Shown piece by piece: positions 48,199 through 60,784 of a DNA stretch of 64,000 nt (its first letter is position 1; the number at the start of each line of letters is the position of its first letter). The stretch covers positions 20,076,282 to 20,140,281 of the forward strand of contig OX419339.1 in assembly GCA_948470475.1 (NCBI GenBank), written 5' to 3'. Under the pieces are notes generated by a model that was not told the origin of the DNA, ran no database searches, and worked only from the letters and a program-made list of their open reading frames with translations. The DNA comes from Galaxea fascicularis (Eukaryota; Cnidaria; Anthozoa; Scleractinia; Euphylliidae). The position numbers and the translations under genes are program-made.

Positions 48199-49050
48199 TC
48201 AGACAGAAAAGGCAGCACTTATCCCGTCTCGCTGTTGTATGGTACTCAAGAAAACCTAAGTGCTGACCGAAAGAATCGCGGGCTCTGGCGACGAGAATGT
48301 CATTGGCCACTTTAGAAACGAGTAAGAGCCTGGGAACGAATCCAAACTGTCTTCATTAAATTATGTGAAAATGAATCAAATTGAGCTACACATATATTTG
48401 GTTTCCCACAAGAAAGAGCACTTCAAAATTAGTAGTTTCAGTAAAGTTCAGCATGTTTGGTTGAAAAAACGGCAGAAAACATGCATTTAAAACTCATGGA
48501 AAATTCCGTACAAATGTCTTTTTTTCGGGAAGTGCGTGCCTCCTTCATCTAGCCTGTGTACATCCGCCTCCTTCCCTCACACAGGCTACCTTCATCATAC
48601 AAACCCGGTACAAAGTCCTACAAATTCTGTACTTTTTTACGATTTCGAATTCTATACGTCTTTTGTTCAACTCCTATTCTACTGACGAGTGGTAACCAGG
48701 AGCCCATCAAGGTGGTAACCTATATCATGTAGCTTCTTTTGTTATCAGGGCGAGGGGGGCGAGGGGTATTGTTTGTGTTGTATCATCTATTGTTTTGTTC
48801 TCCAACTGTAGACCGTTTCTGGAAAGTTACGAGGTCCCCACTCCGCCAGTGACGAGTAATAACGTCTTGTTACGAGTAGTAACGTGATGTAACGAGGAGC
48901 AACATGTAGTGGTATGGGATTACCGCAAGTGATGGGCATTGACGAGCAGTGGTGTACAGTATCGTTGGGTTAATTGTGTAAAGTGACTTGTACTAATGAT
49001 TAGTTATGGTAAGTCATACTTAGAGATGTATTGTGTAAAAAAATATATAA
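48199..49050. other. Intergenic; short degenerate GTAACGAG repeats
   Basis: No gene. Around 48850-48900 is a short irregular array of GTAACGAGTAGTAACG-like units. Confidence 0.4.
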
Positions 49051-49174
49051 CTGGGCCGAGTTGCTCGAAGCTCGGTTAGCGATAACCGTTGGTTAAGTTA
49101 TATTAAAACCTATAGGTTGTCATGGTAGTTAAACCTGGGTTAGCGCTGACCACGTTTCGAGCAACTCGCCCCAG
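49051..49174. mobile_element. 124-bp MITE with CTGGG(C/G)CGAGTTGCTCGAA ends
   Basis: The left CTGGGCCGAGTTGCTCGAAG mirrors the right TTTCGAGCAACTCGCCCCAG, followed inside by GGTTAGCG/GTTAGCGC. It lies about 110 bp upstream of GCSH exon 1, so it may fall in the promoter region. Confidence 0.75.
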
Positions 49175-49287
49175 GATGTTTGCTTTAGTGTACTAAAACA
49201 CATTCCCATCCCCAGGGCCTCCTGTTCCTCTAGCAGGAGGGGGCCTTTCGTGTTGCCTTTCGTTAGATGCGGACTGATCGGTATAGA

Positions 49288-52200
49288 ATGGCGGGTGCCG
49301 GCAGAGTGTTTCATATGCTTTTCAACTTAACCTCCAAAAGAACAGTGCTATGCAGTTCCAACTTTCAGCTAAAACGACAACTTCATCTTACAAGAGGGCT
49401 TCTCGTCGAAGGTAACGACTTTTCGATCGTTTTATTTGAGATGGGATATTTGAATCCAGAGATATATAATTGTGTAAAATTACTGGCCAGGCCATGCGGC
49501 GTGCATTTGTAAATGTTTGGGGCCCGTGTTCTGGCTCATTTCTTTTGACTGAAACATAAATTAATTAAATCGGATCGACGCTATTTTTTCTGTTCATATT
49601 TGATCGCGAGACGGTGGAATTCAAGGAAATTCTTTCATATGCGTATATAATTAAATTAAGTTCGGTCATCGTAAAACGAAGACTGCGGACTGCAGACTGC
49701 AAACCAGGGGTAAAATGCAGACGGGGGTTAGAATAACGAAATGATAAAGAGTCGCAATCACGAGGGAAGTTCTTAAGGTTTGATATTTACAAGTTTCCGT
49801 TTCCTTGTTCCGCACAAACTACGCCGGTCTATGAACAGGGAAAGAACATGGCGTGATATGTCTTTCGGGCAACCACGTGGGAGTATTTAGGTAAGAATTT
49901 TATTTGTTTTTCATTTCAAGGATCTCTTTCAAACATTCGTGGTGTTCCGGTCCATGTTTACAGTGTTTATAGTCGGCGGTAAAAACTGTTGGTCATGAAA
50001 ACTACACAAAATGTTTACCCTAGTTCAAGTATTTGAACATCTGGTCACACACTCAGATTCTGTAAACAGTTAGTGCTAAGAGCAGATTCAGAATGTTTAT
50101 TTAAAATGGCCACCAGATGAATAAAAGGTGAGAATTTTATTCATCTTACAGTCTTTCCCGTAAAACCGTGAACACCAGAAATACCTATGGAATGTTATTG
50201 TGTTTCACGTAAAAAGCCAATCACGCTTGAGAAAACTAAACCGCAAACAGTAACGGTAATTAGGTTGTGGTTTCATGTTGTTTCCGATTGGTCGCGAAAC
50301 AATGAACATTCCAGAAATTTTTTCTGGCGTTCACGGTTTTACGGGAAAGACTGTAATTGATATCTAGTCTCCTCTGCAGCTCTCACCCTGTTTGAGGAGA
50401 GAGCGTTGCATGACGATGACAAGTAGACTAACTGATATGAGAGCCATGCGGTATATTTTGTTACTTCACCTCCAGTCTTCATTTTACCCCTGGTCTGCAG
50501 TCTGTATTTTTCACTTAGTCTGCATTTTACCCCTGGTCTGCTGTCTGCAGTCTACAGTCTGCATTTTACACTGACTGGTATAAAGTTGCCCAGGAGCATG
50601 GTGCATGTAAGCTTATAAAGTGCATGGAAGATAAGTGCATTGTTAATTTCTTCAATAACCTGCTCATGACATTAAAAAAAGAAAATTTAGACAAGGAAGA
50701 AAACATTGTTTTGGGAGGAGATTTCAATTATTGTCTCCTGAATATGGCTTTAGATAAGAAAGGAGGGATACTTATACCAAGAAAGCCTGTTGTAGCAAGC
50801 ATTAATATTGTATTCAGGATGAATAAGATCTCATAGACATTTGGAGAATTAAAAACCTGGACGTGAAAAGTTTTATGTCGAACCAAAAGTCCCCAGCGAT
50901 TTTCTGTCGCCTAGATTATTGGCTGATCTCGAACAAGTTACACGATCTAGTTACATCAATGGATGTAATCCCAGCTATTAAAACTGATCACTCAGCAATT
51001 ATTATTGAATTTAGCAATGGTAAAATTCTATATGTTGTGCCGCGTAGCACTATGAACACAAGTGGTGGAACAGAGAATTAACTCTGCAGTGTAAATTAAA
51101 GTGCTAGAGAAACCCATGAAAAACCCACTGGGCGTTAGCCCTAGTAAAGGGTATCAGGGAACCACACGAGGCAAAGAAAAAATTCTTATGACCTCGGTGG
51201 GAATCGAACCCACGACCTCCGGATTAGATCTACCATTGCTCTGCCGACTAAGCTACGAGGTCGGACAGAGAAAGTCGGGGACGATTCAAGGTGGTGAATC
51301 GCGGCGAAGAGAAAGTAAGGGTACATATATATGTCCCCGACTTTCTCTGTCCGACCTCGTAGCTTAGTCGGCAGAGCAACGGTAGATCTAATCTGGAGGT
51401 CGTGGGTTCGATTCCCACCGAGGTCATAAGAATTTTTTCTTTGCCTCGTGTGGTTCCCTGATACCCTTTACTAGGGCTAACGCCCAGTGGGTTTTTCATG
51501 GGTTTCTCTAGCACTTTAATTTACACTGCAGAGTTAATTCTCTGTTCCACCACCAATGGTAAAATTCTGTTTGAGGCCCTGGTTATTGGAAAATGAATAC
51601 GTTGCTTTTGGATGATGATGAGTGTATTGAGGATATGTCAAAAAACGGATACCAATTTGGTTAACTGGGGGTGTTGAAGAGTTGTCCGACCATTGAAGTA
51701 TCTGGGACTGGATTAAATACAATATCAGAGCTCATGCGATACGACATTCAAAAAGAAGAGCCAAAGAGAGGAATGAAAACGAAAACAATCTCCAAAATAA
51801 AACTGCCTCAAAGATTTGCTTTGCTTTAGAACATTTAATATTCTAAAGCAAAGCAAATCTTTGAGACAGATCCTAATAATGAAAACATGTATATCTTAAG
51901 GTGGCTAAAAAGAATTGGAACTATTTTATGAAGAAAAAACAAGAGGACTTATTGTACAAGCTTAGGGCTTGATGGTATGAGCATGGGGAGAGATGCACAA
52001 AGTATTTTCTTAATCTAGAAAAGCAAAATAATGTTTAAAAAACATATACGGAAGTTAAGAATTAGTGGGGCGATCATGACATACCCCTTCGCTATACTCT
52101 CAGAACAAAAACGTTTTATCAAAAACTATATACAAGTGAAAATAAAAGTGTAAATCATTTACTAACAATGGAATCCTTCCTAAGAGATTTGAATATTCCG

Positions 52201-55200
52201 AGTCTGACAGATGAGCCAAAGCTATCTTGTGAAGGAGAAATTACTCCGGAGGAGTTCTCCACTCTCCTGGGAAGCTTTCAAAACAACAAAGTGCCAGGTA
52301 GTGACGGAATACCGATTGAATTTTATAAAAAGTTTTGGTCACTAATTTGTCACCCTTTTGTTAAACCGCAAATGAATGTTTCGAGGAAGGCGAAATGTCA
52401 AACTCTCAAAAGCAGGCAGTTATAACGCTTATTGAAAAAAAAGGAAAAGATAGCTCTTTTTTTAGAAAACTGACGCCTATCTCTCTTGTCAATGTTGATG
52501 CAAAAATTATGTTGAAGGTTATTGCTACTCGTATTAATAAGATACAAATATTATCCATCACATCCGAACTGGTTTCATTGAGGATCGCTACGTTGGGGAA
52601 ACTGTACGATCAGTTTTTGATATAATGGATTTTACAGTTGTCCCCTGTCCAATGTCCCCTGTCTAATGATTCCCCTGTGAAAAGGCATTTGACAGCTTAC
52701 AATGGGATTACCTTTTATGTTGTTTGGATAAGTTTAATTTTGGTCCTGATTTGGTTTGATGGGTTATGACTTTCTTTAAGAATATACAAAGTTGTTTTAT
52801 TAATAATGGATTTACATCTGACTTTTTTGCACTGGAACGTGGAGTAAGACAAGGAGACCCACTATCCCCATACCTATTTGTTATAGTGGTCGAAACACGG
52901 GCAACTGCAGTCTACCAAAACGCAGCAATTAAAGGGATTCTTATCGGTAAAGAGGAAACTAAGATACTTCAATATGTGGATGACATGACAGTGATCCTCT
53001 CTTATATTAACTTGGCTAATGCACTCTTCAACCTTCTTGACATTTTTTGGTCATTATCTGGTCTATCAGTGAATGCCACTTAAGGTATGTGAATCGGTTC
53101 TTCTAGAGAAAACAAAACAAAACCTTTTGGAATTAAATGGCCAAATGAACCGATCAAATACCTTGGGGTATACTATTCTTATGACCAAAAATTGCTATGC
53201 AAGAAAAATTTTATAGAAAAACTTGACAATATTAAGAAATTAATAAATATATGGTCATCAAGAGGCCTGTCTTTATATGGAAGGTAACAATAATTAAGTC
53301 CTTGATTATTCCAAAATTCATTCATTTATCTTCCCCGCTGCCAACACCCAAAGATCTTATCAAGGATTTAAATCAGTTGCTATTTAAGTTTTATGGAAGG
53401 GTGTTGATAAAGTAACAAGACTGTCTGTTGTAAAGATTAGCGTGGTTGAAAAGAATTTTTGGTGCATCAAAAGGAGCCTGCTGGAAGGGTTTGGAGGCCT
53501 TTTTCTTTTTCACTGTAATTATGACATTAAAGATTATTCCATCCCTTCTCAATTTTATCTTTAGTTAAGTTATTACAATGGTGGTCGGATTTTCGTGAGA
53601 AATTTGCCACCGGCAATGATTATGAAAACATCTTATGGAATAACAAGAATATTCAAATAGGTATGATGCCAGTCTTTTACAGGAACTTCTTTGAGGCTAA
53701 TATTATTCAGACAAGTAATTGATCTTTTATTTGAATTAAATAATGTAGATTTGTTTAACATTATATCCAAGAAGGTCAACAAAACAAACGTCCTGGTGTG
53801 GGCTGGACTCCGTTACTGGATACCACCTTATTTTAAACATAATAATACCTCTTTTTTTCCTTTTTACTTTGCAACCTCTCTCATCCCGAGATTTATGAGA
53901 AGGTTTTTGATGTTCTAGAAAAGAAATCAAAAGACTTCTATGCTTTGTTTATAAGTACTAACTAAGGCACAATGCACTAATAACTCTGAAAACCTGAAAC
54001 ATAAATTTAACAGATGTCCAATTGGAACAAGTTTTTTCTTTGCCCCATGCTGTGTCTATTGAATTATACATTAAAGCGTTTCAATATAAAGTCCTTAATA
54101 ACATACTTTATACCACTATAAAACAATATAAGCTAGGCTACACAACTCACCATAGATGCTCCTTCTGTAAAATTGAACCCGAAACTTTGAACCATCTTTT
54201 TTTCAGCACAGAGCTTTTTTGGAAAGATTTTGAATTTGTACTTTTATTCTTTAACAAATGAGTCTATATCTATTGTGTTGAAGGAAGTGTTGATAGGTAT
54301 TATAAGCTCCACTTGTCCCTTACTTATTTAATAATTATTTCTTATTAATTGCAAAAATTTACATATGGGATTGCAGAAGAACCCACACTCTACCCAATAT
54401 AAACAGTTTTAAGTCGAAGATGAGAATTAAATAATGAAACTGAAAAATATACATACACTAAGAACCACAATTTAGACAATTTTAAAAAGAAATTGTTGTA
54501 GTTTCAGTGTGTATGATAAACGTTTTTTTGTAGTTATTTAACTAAGAATATTGTATTAAAATAATTATTGTTTAGTATTGTATTTTTTTTTATCACAGAT
54601 TATAGTGAATGGTCAATAAAGTATTAATACCGTAAAAAAGAAAAAAGAAAAAAAGTGCAAGTAAGCTTGGATGCACTTGGTGGACATCGGAAGTGGATTG
54701 TAAACAATTATTATCTTGCAATATCTATAACAGACAATTATACACAAGCCCCTAACTTATAACTAAAATGCTACTACTAAGAAATACAAAAAATAGACAG
54801 TCAATGACTGCATGTGGCTACTGCTTTAGAATCTTCCCATACAAGTGTGAAACATATGTCAGTTGTTGAGGAAGCAAATCACCAGCCTTTACTCTTTACA
54901 TGTTCTGAGAGTCATGCAAGTCACAGTTTTCTGATCAGAGATGTTATTAGAATTTTCGCTCAGTTAGTATCTGATCTTGCTTGCAATTTTTATTTCAATT
55001 TTGGATGGAAAAACGTTTCCGAAAAGCAAGCTGGAAGGACAACGGTTTCAGACCTAACTTAGTTTCTTTAAGATACTTAAATACCATTCGGGTCATACGA
55101 CTAGGAATATGTGTCACCAGTTTAAGTCTGACTTGCATGTTATGGTCATTCTCAAAGAAGTGAACTTGCAAAATGGCTTGTTGAGACATTTGAAACTCCT

Positions 55201-58200
55201 TTCCTGGAAACATTTTCAGCCTAAAATTAAAATAACTGAGCAAGACTCGCATTCAAAAACAATGGTCAATGATAATTGTGCAAGAACTTGTTAAAAAGAC
55301 GAATGTTAAGCATGTAGATTTCTGTACAGTAAGTGCAAAGTGCAAATTTGCATAGTAACGTGATCTCTGCAAGTGCAAGAGATGTTTATCACAGAGACCA
55401 AAATAGGTTTTGAGGGTCTTTTCAAAGGTACATGTAAATCACTTTGAATCGAAATGATGCCTAGATGCAGAGGTTTTTCAGTGTTTACGGTCTATTTTGT
55501 GAAGATTGTGCGATGAATTATGCGACTGTTTTGTGAACCGTGCGATGAATTCGATTCAGGGTAAACATTGGCGCCTTTGGTCCTTGAATACAGTAAATCC
55601 AATATTAATCTCCTATGAGCCTTCTTGCATGGCAGGCTGTGAAGTTGAAACATCGCCTTCTTTAGCCATTGAACATAATAAATCCTAAATATATGAACTA
55701 CGGACACATCGCTTCCAGAGCCCATTCGTGCTAAGTCTGGAAGCAATTGGGTCAAAATCGGCAGAGGTCATTCGTATTCTATTGTTACACTCACTCACTA
55801 GAGAGAGAACTACATGGATGTGTATCAGTAGTTGCCTCAGACCACCAAACTTAATGTACATGAAAGCTTATGTAGTGATTGGAGTTTTAAATATATAAAT
55901 ATTATTGCCCATCACTGAAATGCATTCACTTCATATCTGGAAGGTGCATTGTAGTTCTGTGCCCTCATAACAGGGTTCTGAGTTGAACCCTGTAACCCAT
56001 AACACCTGTCACGGGTATTACTAGTAAGTGTTACAGCTGTAAAAGCACCTCAATCAGAAGATATAGTACCTTTGGCCATGTAATTCAATTTATGGCTGAA
56101 AATAACTCGGCATTGGCTGTCCAACTTTCTATTGACAACTACTTTCCCGTCACAAGCATGTGTGTATGTTGATTCATTATATGGGATTCTGACCATCAAA
56201 AGCTACTAAATGTACGAGTAAAGCAGCATGAAATGACAAAAAAAAAAAAAAAAAAACTCCGACCAGTTATCTTTGGTGCTGAGATTACTGGAAATTAGTG
56301 CTCAGAATCAAGGTATTAGCATTTCAGAGGACCTAAAATTTCAACATTTTCTGCTGGACCATACCCCTCCCCCCTTGAGAGGAGCACCTCTGGTGCATAA
56401 TGTTGACTAACCAGCTCCTTAATATGATTCTGCCAGATATTTAAAAAAAACTGAGGACAACCCTAAAAATATTGGCTTTGTATAGGTTTTGACAAAGCCT
56501 CTTAAATTATAAGAATTTCCTGTTCAACTTATAAGATATTATTAAAATTATTTTGATATTTGTAGAGAGGAAATACACGAAAAAGCATGAATGGATTACC
56601 ATAGAGAATGGAGTGGGAACCACTGGAATAACCGACTATGCAGCGGTGAGTTTTGCTGATTAACCCTTTCAGCCCTGGGACCATTTATCCATATTCCATA
56701 TTCCCCTTACTGAATGTTAGATGTATCTTACAGTTGTATGATAGAAGTCAGGCAAATTTTATCAGACATCAAGGTATTCCATTGTTGATTATCATTTTTT
56801 TTATTGATGAGTGAATATATCAAAATCATATATCTGCTCCTGCACAAGGCTGAATTTTTTTCAGGCTATATTTTTGCTACTGCTCAAGTACTGACCCACA
56901 AAACAACCACTTTCCAGTTGGCTAAATGTTAGTTCCATTGGTTGAGCACTGTACTGGTATTGCAGAGGTCATGGGTTTGACTCCTACACAAGTCTGATTT
57001 TTTTTCAGGTTTTATTTTCTTTTCTGCTCGAGTAATGTTCATAAGTGGGATGATCGCCAAAGTCTACATCTTCATTCACTTTGTTTATTATTGTAGACTT
57101 TATGCTTAATTAATCATTCAAGTAGTAACAATGCAAGCAGAAATTGCATGTTGGTCAAACACTCTCACTAAAATTCAACTATAGTATGTACGGTATGTAT
57201 TACAAACTGAAGATAAGATATACACATAGAGATCTTTAGGGTAGCTGAGGCCTCTTAAAAAATCACTTACAGATTAAATGAAAATGCATCTCCAAAAATG
57301 TAACACAAAAGAGTTAGCAGTGCCTCATCCACAGAAAGTCTTTTCATTCACTGTAACCAGATTAGAATGGAATTTAGAAATGCTGGGTTTTAAGGAGGGA
57401 AGAAAATCTTAGTATCAAGGGTAGTAAAACCTCTTGAAGATAAAACAAGAACTTGCATCAAACTCAAATTACAGTATTATATTATAATGAGATCAATGAT
57501 TTTTTTTTATTCTGTAAAGGAACAATTAGGAGAGGTTACTTATGTTCAGCTTCCAGAGGTAGACTTAGAAGTGAAAGAAGGAGGTGAGATTTGAGTTTTT
57601 GTCCCTGTTTAATGAATAGATTTAATTTGTCAGCTAGTCCATGTGTACTCTGAAAATGTATGGATGGCATCAATGTGTGGTAAAAATGAACTCTAATTCC
57701 ATAAAATTCCATCAAAATGTGGTAAAATGAAGTGCCAATTTAATCCGAATGCAGTACCTCCCTGAAAAACTTCTAGTAAATATCATCTGATGATTTACGT
57801 GATTGATTTATTTAAGTTTATGCTACAAGCCATAGGTAAATAGCATGACTAATGTTCTTACCATATTTTGATGTCCTCTGGGTGTTTTCAGAGAACACAC
57901 GCATTGACAAAATGGAGTTGATTTGTTTTATATGTTGTTTTTTTCTTGTTTCTTCATTTCTTGATGTTGTTTGTGCATCTATACTTTAATTACAAACTTC
58001 TCTGGACCAATCAAAGTGCAAGGCTTATGTTGTCTGTTATATAATTACAGTGCAACTACTTCAACTAAGGCCACCCAGGAAAATTTCCTGCAAACTAGCC
58101 AATGAGAATCTCACATCGGAACAACAGATTTTGGCAAAATTAATTATGAATGCCAAATTTACCTACTATCGAAGCACAACAAAATTCAAATTGTGGCTAT

Positions 58201-60229
58201 TCTGTTGTTTCATCACTCAAACATTATTGGCTAATTTGTAAAAAAATTCTTGGGTGGCCTTGGTCGGGGTAGTTGCACTGTAACATCATTTAGGTGTAAA
58301 TTGGATCATTGTCAGCTTTTGAGAGTGGACACAAAATGTGGCTTGAAATTATGCTTATTGTGTTACCTTGATAATGACCATTGTGGTACTGTTGTTATTG
58401 TTTGTCTCAATGTTAATGGTTGTCCATTTACCCAAGTCCAGTAGAATTCAATAAACCCACTAACAGGGTGCTGAGGAATTACAGGTCAACCCCTATTAAG
58501 TGGCCACTCACAGGGAAATGGATAGTTAATTAATGGGGGGCAGCCACTTAATAGAGGTAAAAAACAGTAGAAGAACCATTATCAGGACTTTGATTACTGG
58601 CTGCCTAATGGGGGGTGGCTCTTTGATACATGGCTGTTTAATAGGGGTCATTCTTACTCAGTTGTAAAGGCATTTCTACAGGGCTTCTGACCGGATGCTG
58701 GAAAAATATTGAAATTCTGTGGAATTTTGAGGGCAAATTGTGCGGTGAAAAATGTTGATTGTGTGGGATTGCATGGGATTGTGCAATCTTTAACCAACAA
58801 AATAGGTTCTCACCGAGCCCTGAGAATCATGATGTCTTTGATCAAAGGGAGCATCAAAGATAAACGAAACAAAATTAACCAAAGCACCGCCAGTTGGATG
58901 CAACAACAAAAAAGCTTGTCATATTGATCATTCAACATCTTTGCCAAGTCTAGTGCTGAAACATTGCTTGAAAGTATAATCAGGGCATGTAATTACCAAC
59001 CTGCTTGAACAAATCACAGACTTCCTGAAAGAACTGTTTTATTTGAAGGTCATGCTTTCTTCAGATTAGCTTTTTTGATGAATGAGGTTTTGTTCTGCTG
59101 TCTTGGATTTTGAGAGAGAAAGGTGAGATTAGTGCTCAGTCCACTGCAGGATTGTGCAAATTGTGCAGATCTGCACCCACATTCCCTGTCAGACATAATT
59201 TTTTACTTCATATGAACTAAAGACATTGTGAAGATTAAAATCGCACTCACTTATTTGGGCGTGTGATCGAATCACCCAATGGATTTTACACTCATGTGGA
59301 CAAGTGGGCAAGTACTAATATGCCTGCATCGAACCCTGAAATGAATTAAACATGCTATTGCATTTGCAGATGAGTTGTGTGTATTGGAAAGTGTCAAAGC
59401 AGCTGCTGATGTCTTCTCACCAACCGCAGGAGTAGTTACTGAAGTTAATGTCAAATTAGAGGAATCACCTGAATTAGTAAATGAATCTCCTTATGATAAA
59501 GGTAAGAACCAGGTCAAAAGTGAGGTAGAAAGGCCAGGCCACTTGGCATGGCTTAGTAACATTGTTCTGGTTGATATTGTTTTGTAAATACTATTATTTA
59601 TTTTAGATTGTTGGTACTATAACTTTACTTATAATATCAACTTTCCTGCAAAAATAACTTGTTTTCAATAATTGAGTTTTTGTAACAATATGTTATGATG
59701 AAAGAAAGCAGTTCTTCTTAAAGGGAACCACAAAGTAGCAACCAGAGCAATAAATTGTCAGCCCACAGTTGTAAGGATGTAATCTTTTGTACCTGCTTAA
59801 CTAAGTGTTTGTATGAAAGAAAATTGATGTTGGAGAAAGGATGCTTGGTGGAGAAAGGACATTACCAATTGTTTTGGCTTTAGAAAAGATTATGAAGCAC
59901 AAGACCACCCTTCTTATTCCTCTCCTTTAAGTCCTTTTAAAAATTACACTCATGTCTCTTATTTACCTTGTACATTTGTAGCATTAAGATCAGTTTTATG
60001 TAGTTATCATGTAAGAAATTTACAGTATGTAAAATAACACTTATTTAGGTTTTAAAGCTGGTTTCAGTAAATTAGTTGATAAAAACAGCCAATTTAAGTC
60101 TAGTGTTGCCTGATTTTCTTATTTTTAGGTTGGCTTGTAAAGCTTAAGCTCAGTGAGTCATTACCACCAGAACTTTTATCCCAGGAGGAGTATGATAAAT
60201 TTCTCATTGATTGCCAGGAAGAGCAGTAA
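49288..60229 (+). CDS. GCSH: Glycine cleavage system H protein, mitochondrial, 5 exons
   Basis: Lipoyl-carrying shuttle of the mitochondrial glycine cleavage system; it hands the aminomethyl group from P protein (GLDC) to T protein (AMT) and is re-oxidised by L protein. Exons: 49288-49411, 56566-56645, 57520-57583, 59370-59501, 60129-60229, all GT/AG and in frame, 501 nt = 166 aa (human 173). Exon 1 encodes an Arg/Lys-rich, acid-poor presequence ([18 protein letters not shown]...[12 protein letters not shown]). The mature part starts near [21 protein letters not shown] carries the lipoyl-accepting Lys99, and the C-terminus has [13 protein letters not shown]. An in-frame ATG at 49267 is in a weaker context (T at -3) than 49288 (A at -3, G at +4), so the latter is preferred. 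Intron 1 (7.15 kb) is full of transposons. Confidence 0.95.
49680..50580. mobile_element. ~0.9-kb repeat with GACTGCAGACTG / CCAGGGGTAAAATGCAGAC ends
   Basis: The left end has GACTGCGGACTGCAGACTGC and CCAGGGGTAAAATGCAGAC. The right end has several inverted copies (ATTTTACCCCTGGTCTGCAG at about 50480 and again at about 50525). No ORF. A Tc1/mariner-like MITE (50149-50353) is nested in it. It lies in GCSH intron 1. Confidence 0.55.
50149..50353. mobile_element. Tc1/mariner-like MITE with TA target duplication
   Basis: It begins CAGTCTTTCCCGTAAAACCG after TA (50147-50148) and ends CGGTTTTACGGGAAAGACTG before TA (50354-50355). The terminal inverted repeats are about 35 bp with one or two mismatches. 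The 205-bp element has no transposase. CAGT termini with TA duplication are typical of Tc1/mariner. Confidence 0.8.
51030..51553. mobile_element. Head-to-head inverted pair of tRNA-derived SINEs with 15-bp TSD
   Basis: Arms 51062-51282 (minus orientation) and 51333-51553 (plus orientation) are about 99% complementary over 221 bp, with a 50-bp spacer. Each carries a tRNA-like head (CCTCGTAGCTTAGTCGGCAG; GGTTCGATTCCCACC) near the centre and its tail outward. The whole insert is flanked by CAATGGTAAAATTCT at 51015-51029 and 51554-51568, a 15-bp target-site duplication, and it interrupts the LINE endonuclease region. The left copy has 32 extra tail bases (51030-51061). Confidence 0.88.
51804..51868. 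repeat. 25-bp perfect hairpin in the LINE
   Basis: CTCAAAGATTTGCTTTGCTT... (51807-51831) pairs with its exact complement (51841-51865) around a 9-nt loop, CATTTAATA. It lies in the LINE between endonuclease and RT. Confidence 0.8.
54657..56565. other. GCSH intron 1, right part; no gene recognised
   Basis: ORFs at 54814-55062 and 55492-55755 have no recognisable motif. Bases 56239-56257 are an A-rich run. No element ends were identified. Confidence 0.4.
56838..57070 (+). mobile_element. Degenerate tRNA-derived SINEs (one truncated, one near full)
   Basis: A truncated copy (GGCTGAATTTTTTTCAGGCT... at about 56848-56895) is followed by a fuller copy at about 56912-57068, with GGCTAAATGTTAGTTCCATTGGTTGAGCACTGTACTGGTATTGC-like head positions 56919-56963, a B-box-like GGGTTTGACTCC and a TGATTTTTTTTCAGG junction. 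It is the same family as 47863-48015 but more decayed. It lies in GCSH intron 2. Confidence 0.6.
58048..58280. mobile_element. 233-bp Tc1/mariner-like MITE in GCSH intron 3
   Basis: It starts CAGTGCAACTAC and ends GTAGTTGCACTG, with TA on both outer sides (58046-58047 and 58281-58282). The inverted repeats extend about 40 bp through GGCCACCCA/TGGGTGGCC. The 63-codon ORF spanning it is incidental. Confidence 0.8.
58480..58680 (+). repeat. Short degenerate repeat of TAATGGGGGG(T/C)(G/A)GCC units
   Basis: Related segments such as AATGGGGGGCAGCCACTTAA, AATGGGGGGTGGCTCTTTGA and GGCTGTTTAATAGGGGTCA recur within 200 bp in GCSH intron 3. The class is unknown. Confidence 0.4.
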
Positions 60230-60511
60230 ACAAGAAGAAAGAAAATGATAATGAAGATTTAATTTTATTATCACAAATGTTATAATGTAAATTGAATTCT
60301 TGACTTATGTTGTATCTTTATCAGTTTGTTGGGAAACGGAGACAGTTCGAAAGTCTGATGGTATTTATTTGAATTTTGTTTTCATTGTCTGCTAGCTGTA
60401 GAGGGAATGAGTATTTTGATCTGTTCTGCTCTCACATTTGAAGTTATGGCAACAATACAGTATACTGCTTCAAGTTAGACTGCAGTTAGTGAAAATAATG
60501 ACACGAAAAAT

Positions 60512-60532
60512 AGTAGTAGTAGTAGTAGTAGT
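60512..60532 (+). repeat. (GTA)7 microsatellite
   Basis: About seven GTA units, 280 bp downstream of the GCSH stop codon, probably beyond or within its 3' UTR. Confidence 0.8.
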
Positions 60533-60784
60533 CTTTACGCCAGGGGAAAATTAAACTTAGGAATATTTCAAGTCAAGTAAATTTTTGATGCTTCAAGTAA
60601 ATGTTTTCTGACTTGACGCTTCACACACAAGTGATGTTTTTTACTTCAAAGATAACTTAAGTTTATTTTCCTAAGCAGTTAATTAAGAATGACAGACATG
60701 CTTCACCTACCTCAAAGCTCAAGAAACCACAAGTTAGCTAAGTCGGTTGTAAGGATGGTTTTCAAGTCACTTGAAAATTTCTGG

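Larger units (their letters stand above)
50585..54656 (+). mobile_element. L1/Tx1-like LINE, degenerate, interrupted by an inverted SINE pair
   Basis: Endonuclease part (50600-51050: [29 protein letters not shown]) and reverse transcriptase part (52168-53080: [54 protein letters not shown]). The C-terminal region extends to about 54260 ([33 protein letters not shown]ys/His motif). The 3' end has CAATAAAG (54615-54622) and an A-rich tail to 54656. It is broken by many frameshifts and stops. The RT core has VDD where YADD/FADD is usual. It lies in GCSH intron 1. Confidence 0.88.

Noticed and set aside
49267..49287. Upstream in-frame ATG as the GCSH start
   Set aside because: Weaker start context than 49288; it would add seven residues and cannot be fully excluded.
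51190..51420. Possible tRNA-Arg/Lys genes on both strands
   Set aside because: A and B boxes are present but no proper anticodon arm forms, and they are parts of the inverted SINE pair.
51101..51514. Two near-identical 88-codon ORFs on opposite strands containing SVGIEPTTS and [11 protein letters not shown]
   Set aside because: They are translations of the antisense strand of the tRNA-like SINE heads; this peptide type is a well-known spurious annotation.
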